Positions 21,759-34,667 of a DNA stretch of 41,937 nt are shown here, piece by piece. Both the position numbers and the translations under genes were made by a program. How positions within the stretch are numbered: position 1 is the stretch's first letter; each line of letters starts with the position of its first letter. The DNA is from Porogramme epimiltina (lineage: Eukaryota > Basidiomycota > Agaricomycetes > Polyporales > Polyporaceae): assembly GCA_900155495.1 (NCBI GenBank), contig FTLJ01001199.1:1-41937 (forward strand), read 5' to 3'. The notes beneath the pieces are model-generated. The model was not told the origin of the DNA, made no database searches, and was given only the letters and a program-made list of their open reading frames with translations.

Positions 21759-22585
21759 TACAATACCGAAGAGGGATGAGAGGAGCCTTAAAGAGAGGGA
21801 ATATTTGTTCGACTGGGAGTCTTTTCATGGGTCCCTTATAAGCAGCTATCTTGAGCAGCGTTTTATGAGTTGACTGGTGAATGTAACGCTCACAGTGAAC
21901 CTTGTACATGCGAAGCCGGAGAAGTACGGTCCTCAGGCTATGTACACAGGTTTAGACACCGGCTGTGCCATATTGATTGCGATCTAGTATATATTCTGGG
22001 GACTTGAGTGACAGACTTAGCGTGACCTCACCAGGTCCTAGGTGGACCCCACCGTGCTACGACATTACTTAGGAAGATGGCTATAGGCGTACTTGACATA
22101 CCACGTTCTCGATTTGGAGTTTGCGTGCAATACTCATGACACTGTCCTCAACATCACTACGGCAATGTTGCGTGCGGCGCACAATGCGGCCGCTCGCTTC
22201 CCACGGTTATCATTCTTCTTTCTGCCGCTGTCGGACGCTCTCGGGCCGAGTATTCAACGAAGAGCGCGCCGGTTCCAAGAAATTAGGGATCTGTCAGCTG
22301 GAACCTGGAAGGAGATTGAAGAAGTTGAGTCCACCCACCAAGGCTAAATGTACTGAACCCAAGGCCCTATCTATTTTCCGAGTATGCCATCCTATAAGCA
22401 TGACTGGAATTCATGGCCCCATTTAGTTAAGAACGCCGTCTCCGACGTGTATGACTAGACGATACGTCTACCAAGCAATGACTATTGATACATTTTGTTT
22501 CGTTGACTACTGTTCGTGCATTCTAGCGTACAAATGTCAATAACGACTGTCCCAGAAATCCTGAGTTTTTATTGGGTGGTCAAGC
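21759..22585. other. intergenic, no gene seen
   Basis: Spacer between the SLATT paralogue start and the URA2 stop, both on the minus strand. It carries the SLATT promoter (TATA box listed separately). Plus-strand open frames near 22093-22426 begin with TTG rather than ATG and have no recognised domain. Confidence 0.5.
21836..21841 (-). promoter_or_regulatory. TATA box, frameshifted SLATT gene
   Basis: A TTATAA stands about 80 bases before the ATG at 21758. The intact paralogue has the same hexamer at a similar distance from its ATG, which supports a shared core promoter. Confidence 0.45.
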
Positions 22586-25500
22586 TCAGCCCATAACGCT
22601 TGCCAACAAGGCCATGCGGACCTGTTGAAGCCACAGGTAAGTTTAGAGAGCACTGTTGTCAGATGAATCAGCTTACGAAGAGACCGTAGCGCATCTGCCG
22701 GAAGTATACAGCGCGGCGCGAGTCAAAGTCGACGTCGGGGTCGATTTCTATGCAAAGGTCAGTACATGATGCCTCGTTTCATTGTTGCAGAAGGCTCACC
22801 GTTGACACGAGGGAGGGGGTGCATCACGATCATCTCTTCCTTAGCGCGAGACAGCAACGCGTGGTCCACGCGGTAGGCATCCTTGACCGCGTTGTATTCC
22901 GCCTCGTCCTTGAACCGCTCCTTCTGCATGCGCGTGACGTAGAGCACATCCGTCTCCGCAAGGACTTCCTCAAGCGACTCGCACTGGTAGACAGGGATTC
23001 CCGCCTTGCGCGCAGCCGACACGACGCTAGCAGGCATCGCGAGAGAGGGAGGCGACACGAAGTTGAGGCGGACAGAGTAGAGCGAGAGGAGCGTGACGAG
23101 GCTATGGACCGTGCGGCCGTTCTTGAGGTCACCAAGCATGGTGATCGTGCGACCGTTCACAGTACCGAGCTCGGAACGGATAGTGTAGGCGTCCAGAAGG
23201 GCCTAAGGAGACAAGTTCAGTATCAAGCGTGATCTGGCAGAGATATGAATCCCCATACCTGCGTAGGGTGCTCCCCAATACCGTCACCCGCGTTCAAGAT
23301 TGGGACAGGCGAGAACTTCGCCGCAAGCTGCGAGCTCCCAACTTCAGGGTGGCGGATGACGATGGCGTCTGCGTAACAACCAAGCGTACGGATGGTGTCC
23401 GGGAGTGTCTCGCCCTTCAGCACCGAGGATGCATCTACGTTCACGCTCACAACCGAGCCACCACAACGCTTCATCGCTGCATCGAACGACGAGGAAGTGC
23501 GAGTCGAGGGCTCGTAGAACAGCGTCGCGAGCACCTTGCCCTTGAGGATGTCGAGGGTGCCATTCCGCTCGACCTGAAGCTGCATTTCGTGCGCGAGCGT
23601 GAAGAGGTCGTGCACGTCGCGGTGGTTGAACTGCTTGATGGTCAGGATGTGGCGGCGGTTGAAAGCAGGGTGCGGGAGCAGGTGGTTGAAGATCTGCATG
23701 CTCGCGACGGGGCCTTGAACGGGGGCTAGCCCAGTAGAGGCGATCACGCTCGCTTGCGGCTGTGATTGCACCATAGGGGCGACCTCGGGTACGGCCTTCC
23801 CAGTGATGGCGAGGACGTCCGGCCTCGAGCTGGAGATGGACGCCCGACGCTCAGCAACTGGAGGATGAGCGATGGTAGTGCTGGAAACGTCTTTCCCGAG
23901 CGGCGCGCTGGACAAGACACCGTCCAAGAACGCCGTCTGGCCGTGGATCTGGACGCGGTGCACGGTGCCGTTGACCACCGAGCCCTCAAGCGGAGACCAT
24001 GCATGCTGACGCTTGTGGAATTGGTACTTGCGGCCGACGATGATCTCGACACTCGCATGGCTCTGCTCTGGGAGGGCGAAGATGCGGAGGGGGTTGTCGT
24101 GCAGACGAGCGCGGATGTCGTCGAGGCTCAGTCGACCAGCCGCGACGGCACCGAGCAGCAAGGGAAGAGTCTCCTCGATACCCGAAGCCGCAGAGGCCTG
24201 CTTCCCGAGCTGAGTGGCAAGCTCGTAGGGAACGCGACCGACGGAGAAGACATCGATGGCATCGAGGTTGTTCCAGAGGTACTGTTGATCCTCAGTACTG
24301 GGGAGGCAGGTGACACCAGGGAATTGCTCCTTGGTGAAGAAGAGCGCGTATACCGAGACGTCGCAGGTGACCTTGAGCTTCTTCGCCTTGCTGAGAGAGA
24401 TCAGGAGCATGTCCTCCTTGGTCTGGACGTTCGTGACGTGGAGCGAGCTGTTGTGAAGATCGGCAAGGAGGAGGATCGGCGCAAGGTTCGCGCCGCGCGC
24501 ATCCGTGACGATGGGCTTCTCCGACGGCCAAGAGGCGAAGTGGGCAGCAGCCGCGGGAATCTGGCTGTCCGGATCGCCGTAACGGAAGGGGACGAAAAGC
24601 GACTTCACGTCCGCCTCAAGCTCGTCGTCGAGAGCAGTGACGTTGGCCGGGGACGCAGTGATGCTCATGGCGTAGTTGCAGTAGGCGGTGCCGGCGACGT
24701 TGCCCGTCGCCTTGTCGAGCGACACACGGTCGGTGATCTTGGTCTGGAGACCGGCGGGGAGAACAAGCGCGGTGACGAATCCACCACTGATCGACGCCTT
24801 CGTCGCGTTGACGAAGTCCTCTCCGACCATGGTGAGATCGGGGACGTAGCTGGCGATGTTGACAAGCCCGGGGAAGCTGTGAGTCTCGTGCGATGTCTTG
24901 AAGTCGACGGGAGAGACTTCCAGAGGCATCTTCCTGACGAGGGCCTCGAAGAGCAGCTTCGCAATCTTGACGTTCGTGATAAGGGGGACTGCGAAGTCGA
25001 CGGCCATACGACGCGTGCGGTAACCCTTGCTGGCGTAGCTGGCGGGGCGGCGGTAATGGTTCTTCGACGGCAAGTTGATGTACATGTCGATGAGGTTGTT
25101 CGCGAGATGTTGCGTAAGCGAGTACTCGGACTTCTGCTCGCTGTCCTCGCCGAGAATCTCGAGGTACTAGAAAGGAAAGTGAGTGACCATACAGCCAAAT
25201 TTGGCCCAAGAGACTGACCTTGCATGGCACATGGTGCTCCGTGAAGAAGTCCGCCGTGCCAGAAGTACCAAAGATGTTGTATCCCGCGGCGTGCAGCCTC
25301 TGGACCGAAGGCAGAATCTCTAGCTTCTCCTTGTAGCTGCCAATCGAGAACAGGATGTTCTTCTTCGGGAGGACGATGCCGGTCGACACGAGCGCCTTGA
25401 TGTACGCCTCATACTTGTCCTTGCCGAAGCACGCGACCTCGCCCGTCGACGCCATCTCGACGCCGAGCACGGGGTCCGCGCCCGAGAGCCGGCTGAAGCT

Positions 25501-28500
25501 GAACTGGGGCACCTTGACGCCGACGTAGTCGGGCGGGAGCGGGACGTGCGGGTACGGCTCGACGGGCATGCTGAGCATGACCTTTGTGGCCATCTCGATC
25601 GCGTCGATCCCGGTCACCTTGGACACGAACGGGAACGAGCGCGCAGCGCGGAGGTTGCACTCGATGACCTTGATCTCGTTGTTCTTCGCGATGAACTGGA
25701 TGTTGAACGGGCCCGTCACGTTGAGCGCGTTCCCGATCTTCATCGTCGCGTCCACGATCCGCCGCACCGTCTCCGGGTCGAGGTCCTGCGGCGGGTGGAT
25801 GAGCGTCGCGTCGCCCGAGTGCACGCCCGCGTTCTCGACGTGCTCCGAGATGTAGTGCATGATGACCTTGCCGTCCTTCGCGACCGCGTCCATCTCGATC
25901 TCCTTCGCGCCCTCGATGTACTTCGTGATCACGACCGGGTGCTCGCGCGAGACCGCCGTCGCCTGGGAGAGGTAGCTGTTGAGGTCCGCCTCGCTGAAGA
26001 CCACGTTCATCGCCGCGCCGGACAGCACGTACGACGGGCGCACGAGCACCGGGTAGCCGACCTTCTCGCAGAACGCGTGGGCCTCGTCGAAGCTCGACAG
26101 CTCCTTCCACAGGGGCTGGTCGACGGCGATCTCGTCGAGCAGGCGCGAGAACTTGTACCGGTTCTCCGCCGTGTCGATCATCTCGGGTGACGTGCCGTAG
26201 ATCTTCACGTTCTGGCGGTACAGCGGCAGCGCGATGTTGTTGGGGGTCTGGCCACCCATGGAGAGGATGACACCACGGGAGCGCTCGGCGTCATAGATGT
26301 CGAGGATAGTCTCCAAGCTAATGTTCTCGAAGTACAGGCGGTCGGCCTCGTCGTAATCCGTGCTAACCGTCTCGGGGTTGTAGTTGACCATGACCGTCGG
26401 GAGGCCGTTATCGCGGAGGGTGCGGATCGCGCGGACAGCACACCAGTCGAACTCGACGGACGAGCCGATGCGGTACACGCCCGAGCCGAGCACCATGACA
26501 CCGCAGTCCTCGAACGTGACGTCGTGCTCGACGGCGTTGTAGGTGGTGTAGAGGTAGTTGGTGAACGCGGGGAACTCGGCGGCGACGGTGTCGATCTGCT
26601 TGACGAAGGGCGCGATGCCGGTCTCCTGGCGCAGCCGACGGACGGCGAGCTCGGTGGTGCCCATGCACGTCGCGACCTGACGGTCGGAGAAGCCGAGCTG
26701 CTTCGCCTGCGTGAGGAGGTCGGGCCCAATGGAGTTGATGTTGCATTGGCTTAGGGAGCTTGTTCAGTGCGCAGGACACGATGCGCAAGCATGAGAAGCA
26801 CTTACTACAAGCGCTGCTCCATCTTGAAGATCGACTGGAGTTTCGTGAGGAACCACTTGTCGATGTTGGTCATCTGCCAGATCTTGTCGACGCTGTAGCC
26901 ACGGTGGAACGCCGTCGCGATCGCGAAGATGCGCTTGTCGGTCGGGTTCATGAGCTCCTCGTCGATGTCCTCGACAAAGTCGTTCTAGCAGACACGTCAG
27001 CGCACCCTCCATAGGAGAAGCCGACAAAACTCACCTTGGCGAAGCCCGAGAACTGGTCATCGATCGCGCGAATAGCCTTCTGGATCGTCTCCTGGAACGA
27101 CCGGCCGATGCTCATCACCTCGCCGACGCTCTTCATGCTGCTGCTCAGCAGGCGGCTCACGCGGCTGAACTTCTTGAGGTCCCAGCGCGGGATCTTGACG
27201 ACGACGTAGTCCAAGCTGGGCTCGAAGCACGCCGAGGTCACCTTCGTCACCGAGTTCTTGATCTCGTTGAGCGGGATCCCGAGCCCGAGCTTCGCCGCGA
27301 TGAACGCAAGCGGGTACCCGGTCGCCTTGGACGCGAGCGCGGACGAACGCGAGAGTCGCGCGTTGACCTTTCGAGGCGTTCAGAACACCGCGCGAGCACA
27401 GAGAAACGCAGAGCTCACCTCGATGATGCAGTACTCGCGCGAAGTGGGGTTCAGCGCATACTGGATGTTGCACTCTCCGATGACGCCGAGGTGGCGGATG
27501 ACGTTGATGGCCGTCGTCCGGAGCATGTTGTAGTCCGCGTCCGAGAGCGTCTGGGACGGCGCGACGACGATAGAGTCGCCCGTGTGGATGCCCAGAGGGT
27601 CAAAGTTCTACCAACCCCCCCGCTCAGCACCAACTCCCCCCAAAACAAGCCTCGTAGAACGACATACCTCCATATTACAAACCGTGATGCAGTTGTCGCG
27701 GCAGTCGCGTACGACCTCGTACTCGATCTCCTTCCAGCCCTTCATGCTCTTCTCGACCAGCACCTGCGGGCTCGTCGCGAACGCCTTGTAGCACAGCGCC
27801 TTGAGCTGCTGCTCGTCCTGCGCGAAGCCCGAGCCGAGCCCGCCCAGCGCGTACGCCGCGCGCACGATCACCGGGTACCCAATCGCGCCCGCCGCGGCGA
27901 CGGCCTCGTCCACGGTCGTCGCCGTGCTCGACTGCGCGCAGCGCTCCCCGATCTCCTCCATCGCGCTCGCGAACAGCTGCCGGTCCTCGGTCATGATGAT
28001 CGTCTCGATCGGCGTCCCGAGCACCGTGCACCCGAGCGCCTCGAACTCGTCCTTGAGCTTGATGCCCACGTTCAGCGCCGTCTGCCCCCCGAACGTGACG
28101 TAGATCCCGTCCGGCTTCTCGTACTTGATGATCTTGCGCACGAACTCGGGCGTCACCGGCAGAAAGTACACCTTGTCCGCGAGCCCGCGCGACGTCGCGA
28201 TCGTGGCGATGTTCGGGTTCACGAGGATGGTGTAGATGCCCTCCTCCTTGAGCGCCTTGATCGCCTGCGAGCCCGAGTAGTCGAACTCGCCCGCCTGGCC
28301 GATGGACAGGCCTCCCGAGCCGAGGATGAGGACCTTCTGCACGTTGGCGCGGGGGACGCGCGCCTCGTTCTCCGCCTTCGTCCCGCCCGGCATCGAGATC
28401 GGGACGAGCGCGCCGGTCGTCGCGCAGTCGAGGATGTTCTGGACGAACACCTCAAACAAAAACTCCGTGTCGCGCGGGCCGGGCGTCGACTCGGGGTGGA

Positions 28501-30029
28501 ACTGCACCGAGAAGAACGGCCTGTCGACGCAGTAGATGCCCTCGTTGCTCCCGTCGTTCGCGTTCTGGAACAGCTCCTTCCACCCCTCGGGCAGCGACGC
28601 CGTCTCGACCTGGAAGCCGTGGTTCTGGCTCGTGATGTAGCAGCGCCCGCTCAGCGCGTCCGTGCACGGCAGGTTGTGCCCGCGGTTGCCGTACTTCATC
28701 TTCGACGTCGTGGCGCCCGCCGCGAGCGCGAGCAGCTGGTGGCCCAGGCAGATGCCGAAGATGGGCCGGTCCGCCTTCTCCATCGCACGCGCGAGCCGCT
28801 CGATGGCCGGCGCGACCATGGTGGGGTCGCCGGGGCCATTCGAGACGAAGAGGCCGTCGAAGGGCTCCTCGGTCGTCGCGAGGTAGTCGTAGTCCCACGG
28901 GACGACCTTCAGCTCGACGCCGCGGTGCGTGAAGCACCGGATCTGGTTGTACTTCATGCCGACGTCGACGGCGAGCACGCGGAGGGGACGCGCCCCGGAC
29001 GGGTGCATTTTGGGCGCGCCTACGGGCTTGAAGACGCGCGGGGCCTTGATGGACACCGCGGCGACGAGGTTGTCCTGGTTCGGGTCGTAGAAGGGAACGT
29101 CGACGTAGTCCTCGCGCCAGCGCGCGGTGAGCGCCCCCGGCGGCGACGGAGCGCGCGACGCGGGCGCAGAGGGGGACATGAGCGAGGCACGCCGGCTCGC
29201 GGGCGCATCTGCGCGCCGTGCCAGAATCTTTCCGAGCATAGATCCCTTCTCTCGGATCTTTTTGGTCAGGGCGCGGGTGTCGACGCCAAAGATAGCGGGG
29301 ACGCCGCTCTCCTTGAGCCATTGGCCGAGCGAGGAGCCGGCGAGGAAGTGGCTGTAGTCCTCGGAGTACGAGCCGACGACGAGGGCCGAGATGTGCACGC
29401 GCGACGACTCGAACTCGGGCGGGATGTCGTCGGCGGAAGCGTCAGGGCGCGCGGGGACGCCGTAGTTGCCGATGAGGGGGTAGGTGAGGATGAGGATCTG
29501 GCCCTCGTAGGACGGGTCGGTGAGAGACTCAGTGTAGCCGACCATGCCTGTGAATCTAAAATGAGCGACGTATTCTCAGACAGGACGAACGTGCACAAGG
29601 CATGCCCAGTACGGAATCGACACCCGTGCGCGAGACCGCTAGACTGCTGCTGTTATGTCGCTCAAGCGCTACCGCGATCCAACGGTCCAAGATTACCATC
29701 GCGCATATGCGGAGGGGATGTTGGACGGAGCACGGGTGTACGCAGGGATGGAGCATGCACAGAGTCTACTCCGAGTGTAACGAAAAAAAATTCGCACCTG
29801 TCTGGAAGACGCACTCTCCCGCTACGCTCTTGCCCTCCGCGCCGAAGCTAATGCCCCTAAAGGCGGTCCCATCCGCGAGCTCGAGGACGGCGTCCACGAA
29901 CGCACCCTCATCTTGCACGGAGGTCGCGGCGATGGGCTCCGCGGGCAGCCCGTTGGGGTAGTTGGTGGCAGAGCGGGCGAGGGCTGGGCGGGCGACGTTC
30001 GTTTTGTGTGCGGGGTTGGAGAGGGCCAT
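22586..30029 (-). CDS. URA2: CAD-type pyrimidine enzyme (GATase/CPSase/ATCase)
   Basis: Ten exons, 2,253 aa (yeast Ura2: 2,214): 29798-30029, 27668-29547, 27419-27607, 27035-27367, 26806-26984, 25219-26749, 23259-25166, 22800-23202, 22677-22747, 22586-22621. The enzyme makes carbamoyl phosphate from glutamine, bicarbonate and ATP, then carbamoyl aspartate, the first two steps of UMP synthesis in the cytosol. Glutaminase: nucleophile in FGICLGHQ (Cys344) with VQFHPES (His428, Glu430). CPSase synthetase halves: about 482-1395 ([22 protein letters not shown]). Regulatory MGS-like domain: about 1400-1545, where UTP feedback acts in the family. A dihydroorotase-like domain follows, with NIASYVPD where active enzymes have the zinc ligands HVHLR, so it is inactive as in other fungi. 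ATCase: from about 1950, with STRT at 2002-2005, HPTQ at 2081-2084 and MHPLPRV. The last coding exon has 36 nt. The start is in context CACCATGG. Confidence 0.95.
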
Positions 30030-33000
30030 GGTGAAGTGAGAAAAGGAGTGAACTGGCGTGGATTTTGGGGTGTTTTGGGGGGCGAAGTCGGCCGTCTCTT
30101 CCTCTTCGCTCGCACCGCGCGGATTCGAGTGAAGAGGAAGAGAAAAAGAACAGGCGTCTCGTATCCTGGCCTCAAATGCTGCAATTGCAGTCACGTGCGA
30201 TGCATTGCGCAAGATCAGATTAATGCGGAGATTTCCGGTTCGTATATTTCTCCGGCGCCTACGCGTCGCTTCAGTCCGCATCCCGGACTCAATGCTGTCT
30301 TCTCCAGGCACTACTGCGGCCCAGCCCTAGAAGACGCACAAAGCGATATTGGAGGAGGGCGTGCAAGAGCATCTCAACTAGTGCTGCGAAAATCCAAGGC
30401 ACCATAGAACAGCATTCCCCAAAAATCCGGGGCTCAGAGTGTACCGCACGAGCTGGAAATACGGGCGCGGGAGTGCACCTCAGGGGAAAGCTAGGAAAAA
30501 CCTCCCACTCTTCACTCAGAACGAGTTTCTAGAAAGTTCCAAACGGGCGATGATCACCACCCTGCACATTCAGGGCAGTCTCATGCATCATGGTTCCATG
30601 CGCTCACGCATTACGAGTCCTGTAAAAACCCCGATCTTCTCGACGTTGCCCAAGTTGTAAAAACCATCCGCCGAGTCTAGCTCACCTTCCTCCGCCCAAG
30701 AATATGACGGCAGGGTACGTCAACGAGATCGCAGTGACGACCGTTGGTCCATCGATAGCCTTTATGCTTTGGTCGGGAATAAACCGGGGAAGAACCCCAA
30801 GCTGCGCTTGCGCGGCATGTCGCGTGGAAAGTGCAGGCACGTGACCGCGTCACCGAGGTTAAATGCGTCACGAAATAATAAGGAGTACCGTTAGATTCCG
30901 GGAGCGAGACCACGCCACGAGGTGCAATTCGGCATCTCAATCGTTCCAACCCCACCGTGCTCGACTTCTCGATCTCTAACTGAAGCAGAACCATGTAGGC
31001 TTCTCTACCGTTCAGTCGCTGCTTCACGCTATCCGGACGACGGCTTACGGGTGGCGGCCGTGATGCTGCAGGCTTCAACGCCACCCCTCGCGCCGCCTGT
31101 ATACAGTTATCACGAGCTCCCTGACCAGAACCGTCCGGACAAGCAGGGTGTCTTGATGAGATCGCAACAACTCCGAGGTCACCAGACTCTTGGGTACGTC
31201 CCTGTCAGGATTTGCTTCGAAGCAGTACGCTGACTCATCCACCGCCGCCATTGTGTGATCGCCTGCGCTAACACAGCGACGTTTATAGTAAGGGCGAAAA
31301 GGCCAGCTACCCCAGATGTCTAGCGCGATGTTCCCTGAGGCGCACTGAGTCCACGACCGAGGACGCCGGGAAGGGAACTGCCCCACTTCCGACCTCACGG
31401 AGCGCGGTCCCGGTACTTCTCAGTACGCCATTCTATTTCGTGAAGGTTTCACTCCGATGATCCAGGCGAAAGCTGGCGGGTACGATAGATAATTGGCTGT
31501 TCATACCACGTCGGGACCGACTGGCCGTCCATGGTTTACCGGACCCTACTGCTTTAACACCGCAAAACGTGCGAATCCCGTCAAGACGTGCGCGTGGAGA
31601 ATGGACCTCCGCCACCCCACACAGGGAACCGCAGGCGTGCGCACAGGCCTGCGGGGTGAATATTAGCGAAAACAGCTGCACGGATCGACACGAGCGAATA
31701 AGCGGCCCGCACCTCGGGACCTGGCCCAAGGAGTCTGTCGGCGCCGCCAGCCGACGCATAGCCATGTGTTCCGCGCCGCACCGCCGCATACGGACGTCGG
31801 CTGGCCCAATGCGGCAGGCACAGACGTGCTCGATCAGCGCGGAAGAAACCAGCGCGCAGGCGTCCGCCGTCCGCGTTGTGGCGGCCCCGGCGCGGGTCCG
31901 TGCCCGTTAACTGCGGTCGCAGCTTTGGAACCTCCAGCGGCATGAACCAATCCCTAGCGTGGAGTAAATAGCGTTACGTCTCGCTGCTACGCCGCGCAGC
32001 TCCTCCCTCACGAGGGCGGGCTCCGGCGCCGAGCGCGCTGTCAGCTTTAGCAGCGATTCTTACGGCAGATTTCTGGGTCTTGTTCGCCTGATATTGCCAT
32101 CAACAATCAATATATAACGAATGCTGTTACTTGTATCCACGCGCAAATGGGCACCGGACAGAAGGTAGATAGAGTCCACACCGTGACAGACGTTCCCTTC
32201 ATCCCGCCCGTCGGTGCGAAACCACTGATACAGGACCCATCTGTAAGGGGGCGGCCCCGGCCAGACCTTGTGTAGGATCGCACCTTGGCAGAGCGTGCGC
32301 CCGTGCCTGTTGCATCGTCGGTGCGCTGTCAGGCCCGTCGGGCACGGTCCCATATGAGGACGGCGACCGCCTGGCGGGCGTGCGGGCGCGACCCTGCGCG
32401 CGACCGCTGCTTCTGGTGCTCCGGGTGCGCCGTCGCGCCCAGTGGTGACCGTCGTCACCCCGCCCGGCCGCTTCCCGTCTTCATGTGTCAGAGCCGGGAT
32501 ATCGCTGCCTCGGATGCGACGCCAGCTGGAGACAATGGGCGCAGCCATCGATGGCCACCCACGCCCACGCCGTCGGCGTAGGCAGGCATGGAAGCAGACG
32601 GTGTGGGGAGAGCGCGGCGTTATCGCCGGGACGGCGCGCGCCGGGGAGCCGAGCGGGCCAAGTGGGGCAGGAACGGCGAGAAGACACAGGCCGCGATGTG
32701 TGGTCGAGGAGAATGTGCCCAAGACGGGACCGCGCGAATGTGCCGACCGGGTTCAGAAGCCGTCGCGAGTGCTCCAGTGACGCGCCGTGCTGGCCAATTT
32801 GAGTTCACTTTACTTCGGCTTCCTTCCGCTCGCCCTCGGCTGCACACACCGCGTCACATGGGCCACCGTGAAGATTGCGCAGAGCACTCCGCGCGAGGCC
32901 GCCCCAGCCCGCCTGCTCGTCGCGCGGACGCACGGCGTTGAGCAGCGCGCGTACCCTGTAGGTCCAAGACAGGGTGAATGCGCTGTAGGGACGGAAGCGA

Positions 33001-33274
33001 AGAGGAGGTTACCGAGCGCCGCGACAGCACGATCTATGCCTTTGTGGCGACAGACACCGGCGTCGCGGGAGATCGTGGATCGTAGATTTGATTCTGAAGG
33101 TCGCGGGGAAGCGTCTTTGGCGAGGGCCGCTTTCGGCCAAGCCTCGCCCATCTATGGCCCGCGCGCCCTTTCCCGTCCCCCGACAATGCCGCGCCCGCCA
33201 GCTTATAACGCATACACAAACGGCGAGAAACAGATGCTGCCCTCCGCCTGCCCCTCCGCCTTTGTCTCGCCCTC
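30030..33274. other. 3.2-kb intergenic region, no gene seen
   Basis: This region lies between the divergent URA2 and SLATT genes. It is GC-rich after about 31.4 kb and AT-richer before. Open frames on both strands (for example 32060-32722 on -) are low in complexity or lack motifs and overlap each other. I found no splice pattern that builds a recognisable protein and no repeat element that I could delimit. Confidence 0.5.
33203..33208 (+). promoter_or_regulatory. TATA box, intact SLATT gene
   Basis: TTATAA lies about 70 bases before the ATG at 33275. The spacing and hexamer match those of the paralogue on the other side of URA2. One upstream ATG (33231) lies between it and the main start. 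Confidence 0.5.
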
Positions 33275-34667
33275 ATGGACCCCCAGCGCAACAGTCACGA
33301 GTCCTCCGCGTCTGTTCCTTCCCCTGGCGCTCAAGGCATCTCCGCCACCACGCCTCCGCCTCCGCCTGAACCACACCCACACCACGAGGAGCCCGCGGTG
33401 CACACCGCATCGTTCACAAAACCCGTGCCTTTATTGATACCCATTCAAAGCACCCCAGCGGCCGCATCCATGGCTGAAGTCGCCCAGCCCACACCCTCCT
33501 CTGGCCACCACGCGCCTTCCATCCTCATCCCCCGCTCCACTAGCCCACTGCCACCTTTACCCTCGACCCCACAGCCACAGAACGCGGTCGCGGGGCCCTC
33601 GCAGCCCCGACGAAGGGACACGGGTTCGGCCAGGGACTCAGACGAGGAGCGCGCGATAGAGTCGGGTCCCGAGAGCGCCCAACTCCCGCCACCACTCGCC
33701 CACGGGAGCAGCACCGACAACGGCTCGCGGGGCGGGAACGGGTACGCTCCCCAGACACACTCATCCCCCCACACCAGCATCCGGCATCCGGCACGCGCCG
33801 TCAGCTACAGTGACCGCACCGTCCGGGGTGCGGACAGGCAGTCGTATCCCCAGATCCCCGTGCCCAAGTCGACGCTGCCTCCTACCCCCGGTCCTATCCC
33901 GTACCCTACGGGCACAGGAATGCCGGGAGAGCTCAATCATGAAGGGATGACGTCACAACGCTCAAATATCGACTGGATTGTGCCTAACTTGGGACGCGAC
34001 ACTCGTCGACAAAGCGCGTACTCACATGGGGCTACGCTGGCCACGGCGAACGGCGAGAAGACCATCGCGGACAGATTAGAGCCCACGCTGAGATCCGCAT
34101 GTGAGGAGAGAGAGAAAGCTTCAGTGAGAGGTGAGCAGCGGACATTTGCGGAAGCTCTGTGACAAAGACTCACGGCATGCACTTCTACCCAGCGAAAGGA
34201 TACGGCTACGCCCTGAACTGCGCCATCGCAGCGCAGGTCGTCCTCGGTGCACTGACCACCGGGGTCGCGGCCGCTACGACGGGACGCCAAGTGAGTACCA
34301 CACCGCGAGACCCCTCGGCAAGCTCCTACTCACCTCCACCCCGTAGACCTCGATCGCGACCTCGATCCTCGGCGGCCTCTCGACCCTCGCCGCGTCCTAC
34401 CTCGCCAAGTCGCGCGGCTCGAATGAGCCGGATGCATCCGCGCGGTGTGCACAGGACCTTGACTCGTTCGTGCGCGACTGCCAAAGCTTCGTCATGGACC
34501 GCGGCCACCTCGTCACGTCCGAATACGACTGGATGATCGACCGCTACCGTCGGCGCTTCGAGGAGATCCTCGGGAACGGCTCGGAGGGCGTGCAGGAGGA
34601 GGCGACCGCCACCGCCGCGAAGAGGTCTGGGGGCGGCGGAGGCGTGCACGCGAAGTCGATGGTGTAG
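33275..34667 (+). CDS. fungal SLATT-domain two-TM protein
   Basis: Three exons, 424 aa: 33275-34130, 34193-34290, 34347-34667. Residues 1 to about 230 are Pro/Ser/Thr-rich and look disordered (TPPPPPEPHPHHEEP). An amphipathic segment (RLEPTLRSACEEREKASV) leads into two closely spaced TM helices (YALNCAIAAQVVLGALTTGVAA and SIATSILGGLSTLAASYLAKSR, about 289-340). The cytosolic part DLDSFVRDCQSFVMDRGHLV and a basic helix IDRYRRRFEEIL follow. This order is the fungal SLATT domain. Prokaryotic SLATT proteins are predicted pore-forming effectors paired with SMODS nucleotidyltransferases or SLOG sensors; the fungal branch is uncharacterised, and no such partner gene is seen here. Intron 2 sits between the two helices in phase 0, as in the other two copies in the window. 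The tail ends in a Gly-rich stretch. Confidence 0.85.

Noticed and set aside
22093..22347. 84-codon plus-strand frame in the URA2 3' spacer
   Set aside because: It begins with TTG rather than ATG, has no splice partner and no recognised motif; at most a remnant.
23766..25217. 483-codon frame antisense to URA2
   Set aside because: Shadow of URA2 exon 7 with no motif of its own.
27491..29851. 786-codon frame antisense to URA2
   Set aside because: Exact shadow of URA2 exon 2 and neighbouring exons; its Arg/Asp/Val-rich product reflects URA2 codon use on the other strand.
32060..32722. 220-codon minus-strand frame between URA2 and the SLATT gene
   Set aside because: No motif, overlapped by equally long plus-strand frames, in GC-rich DNA.
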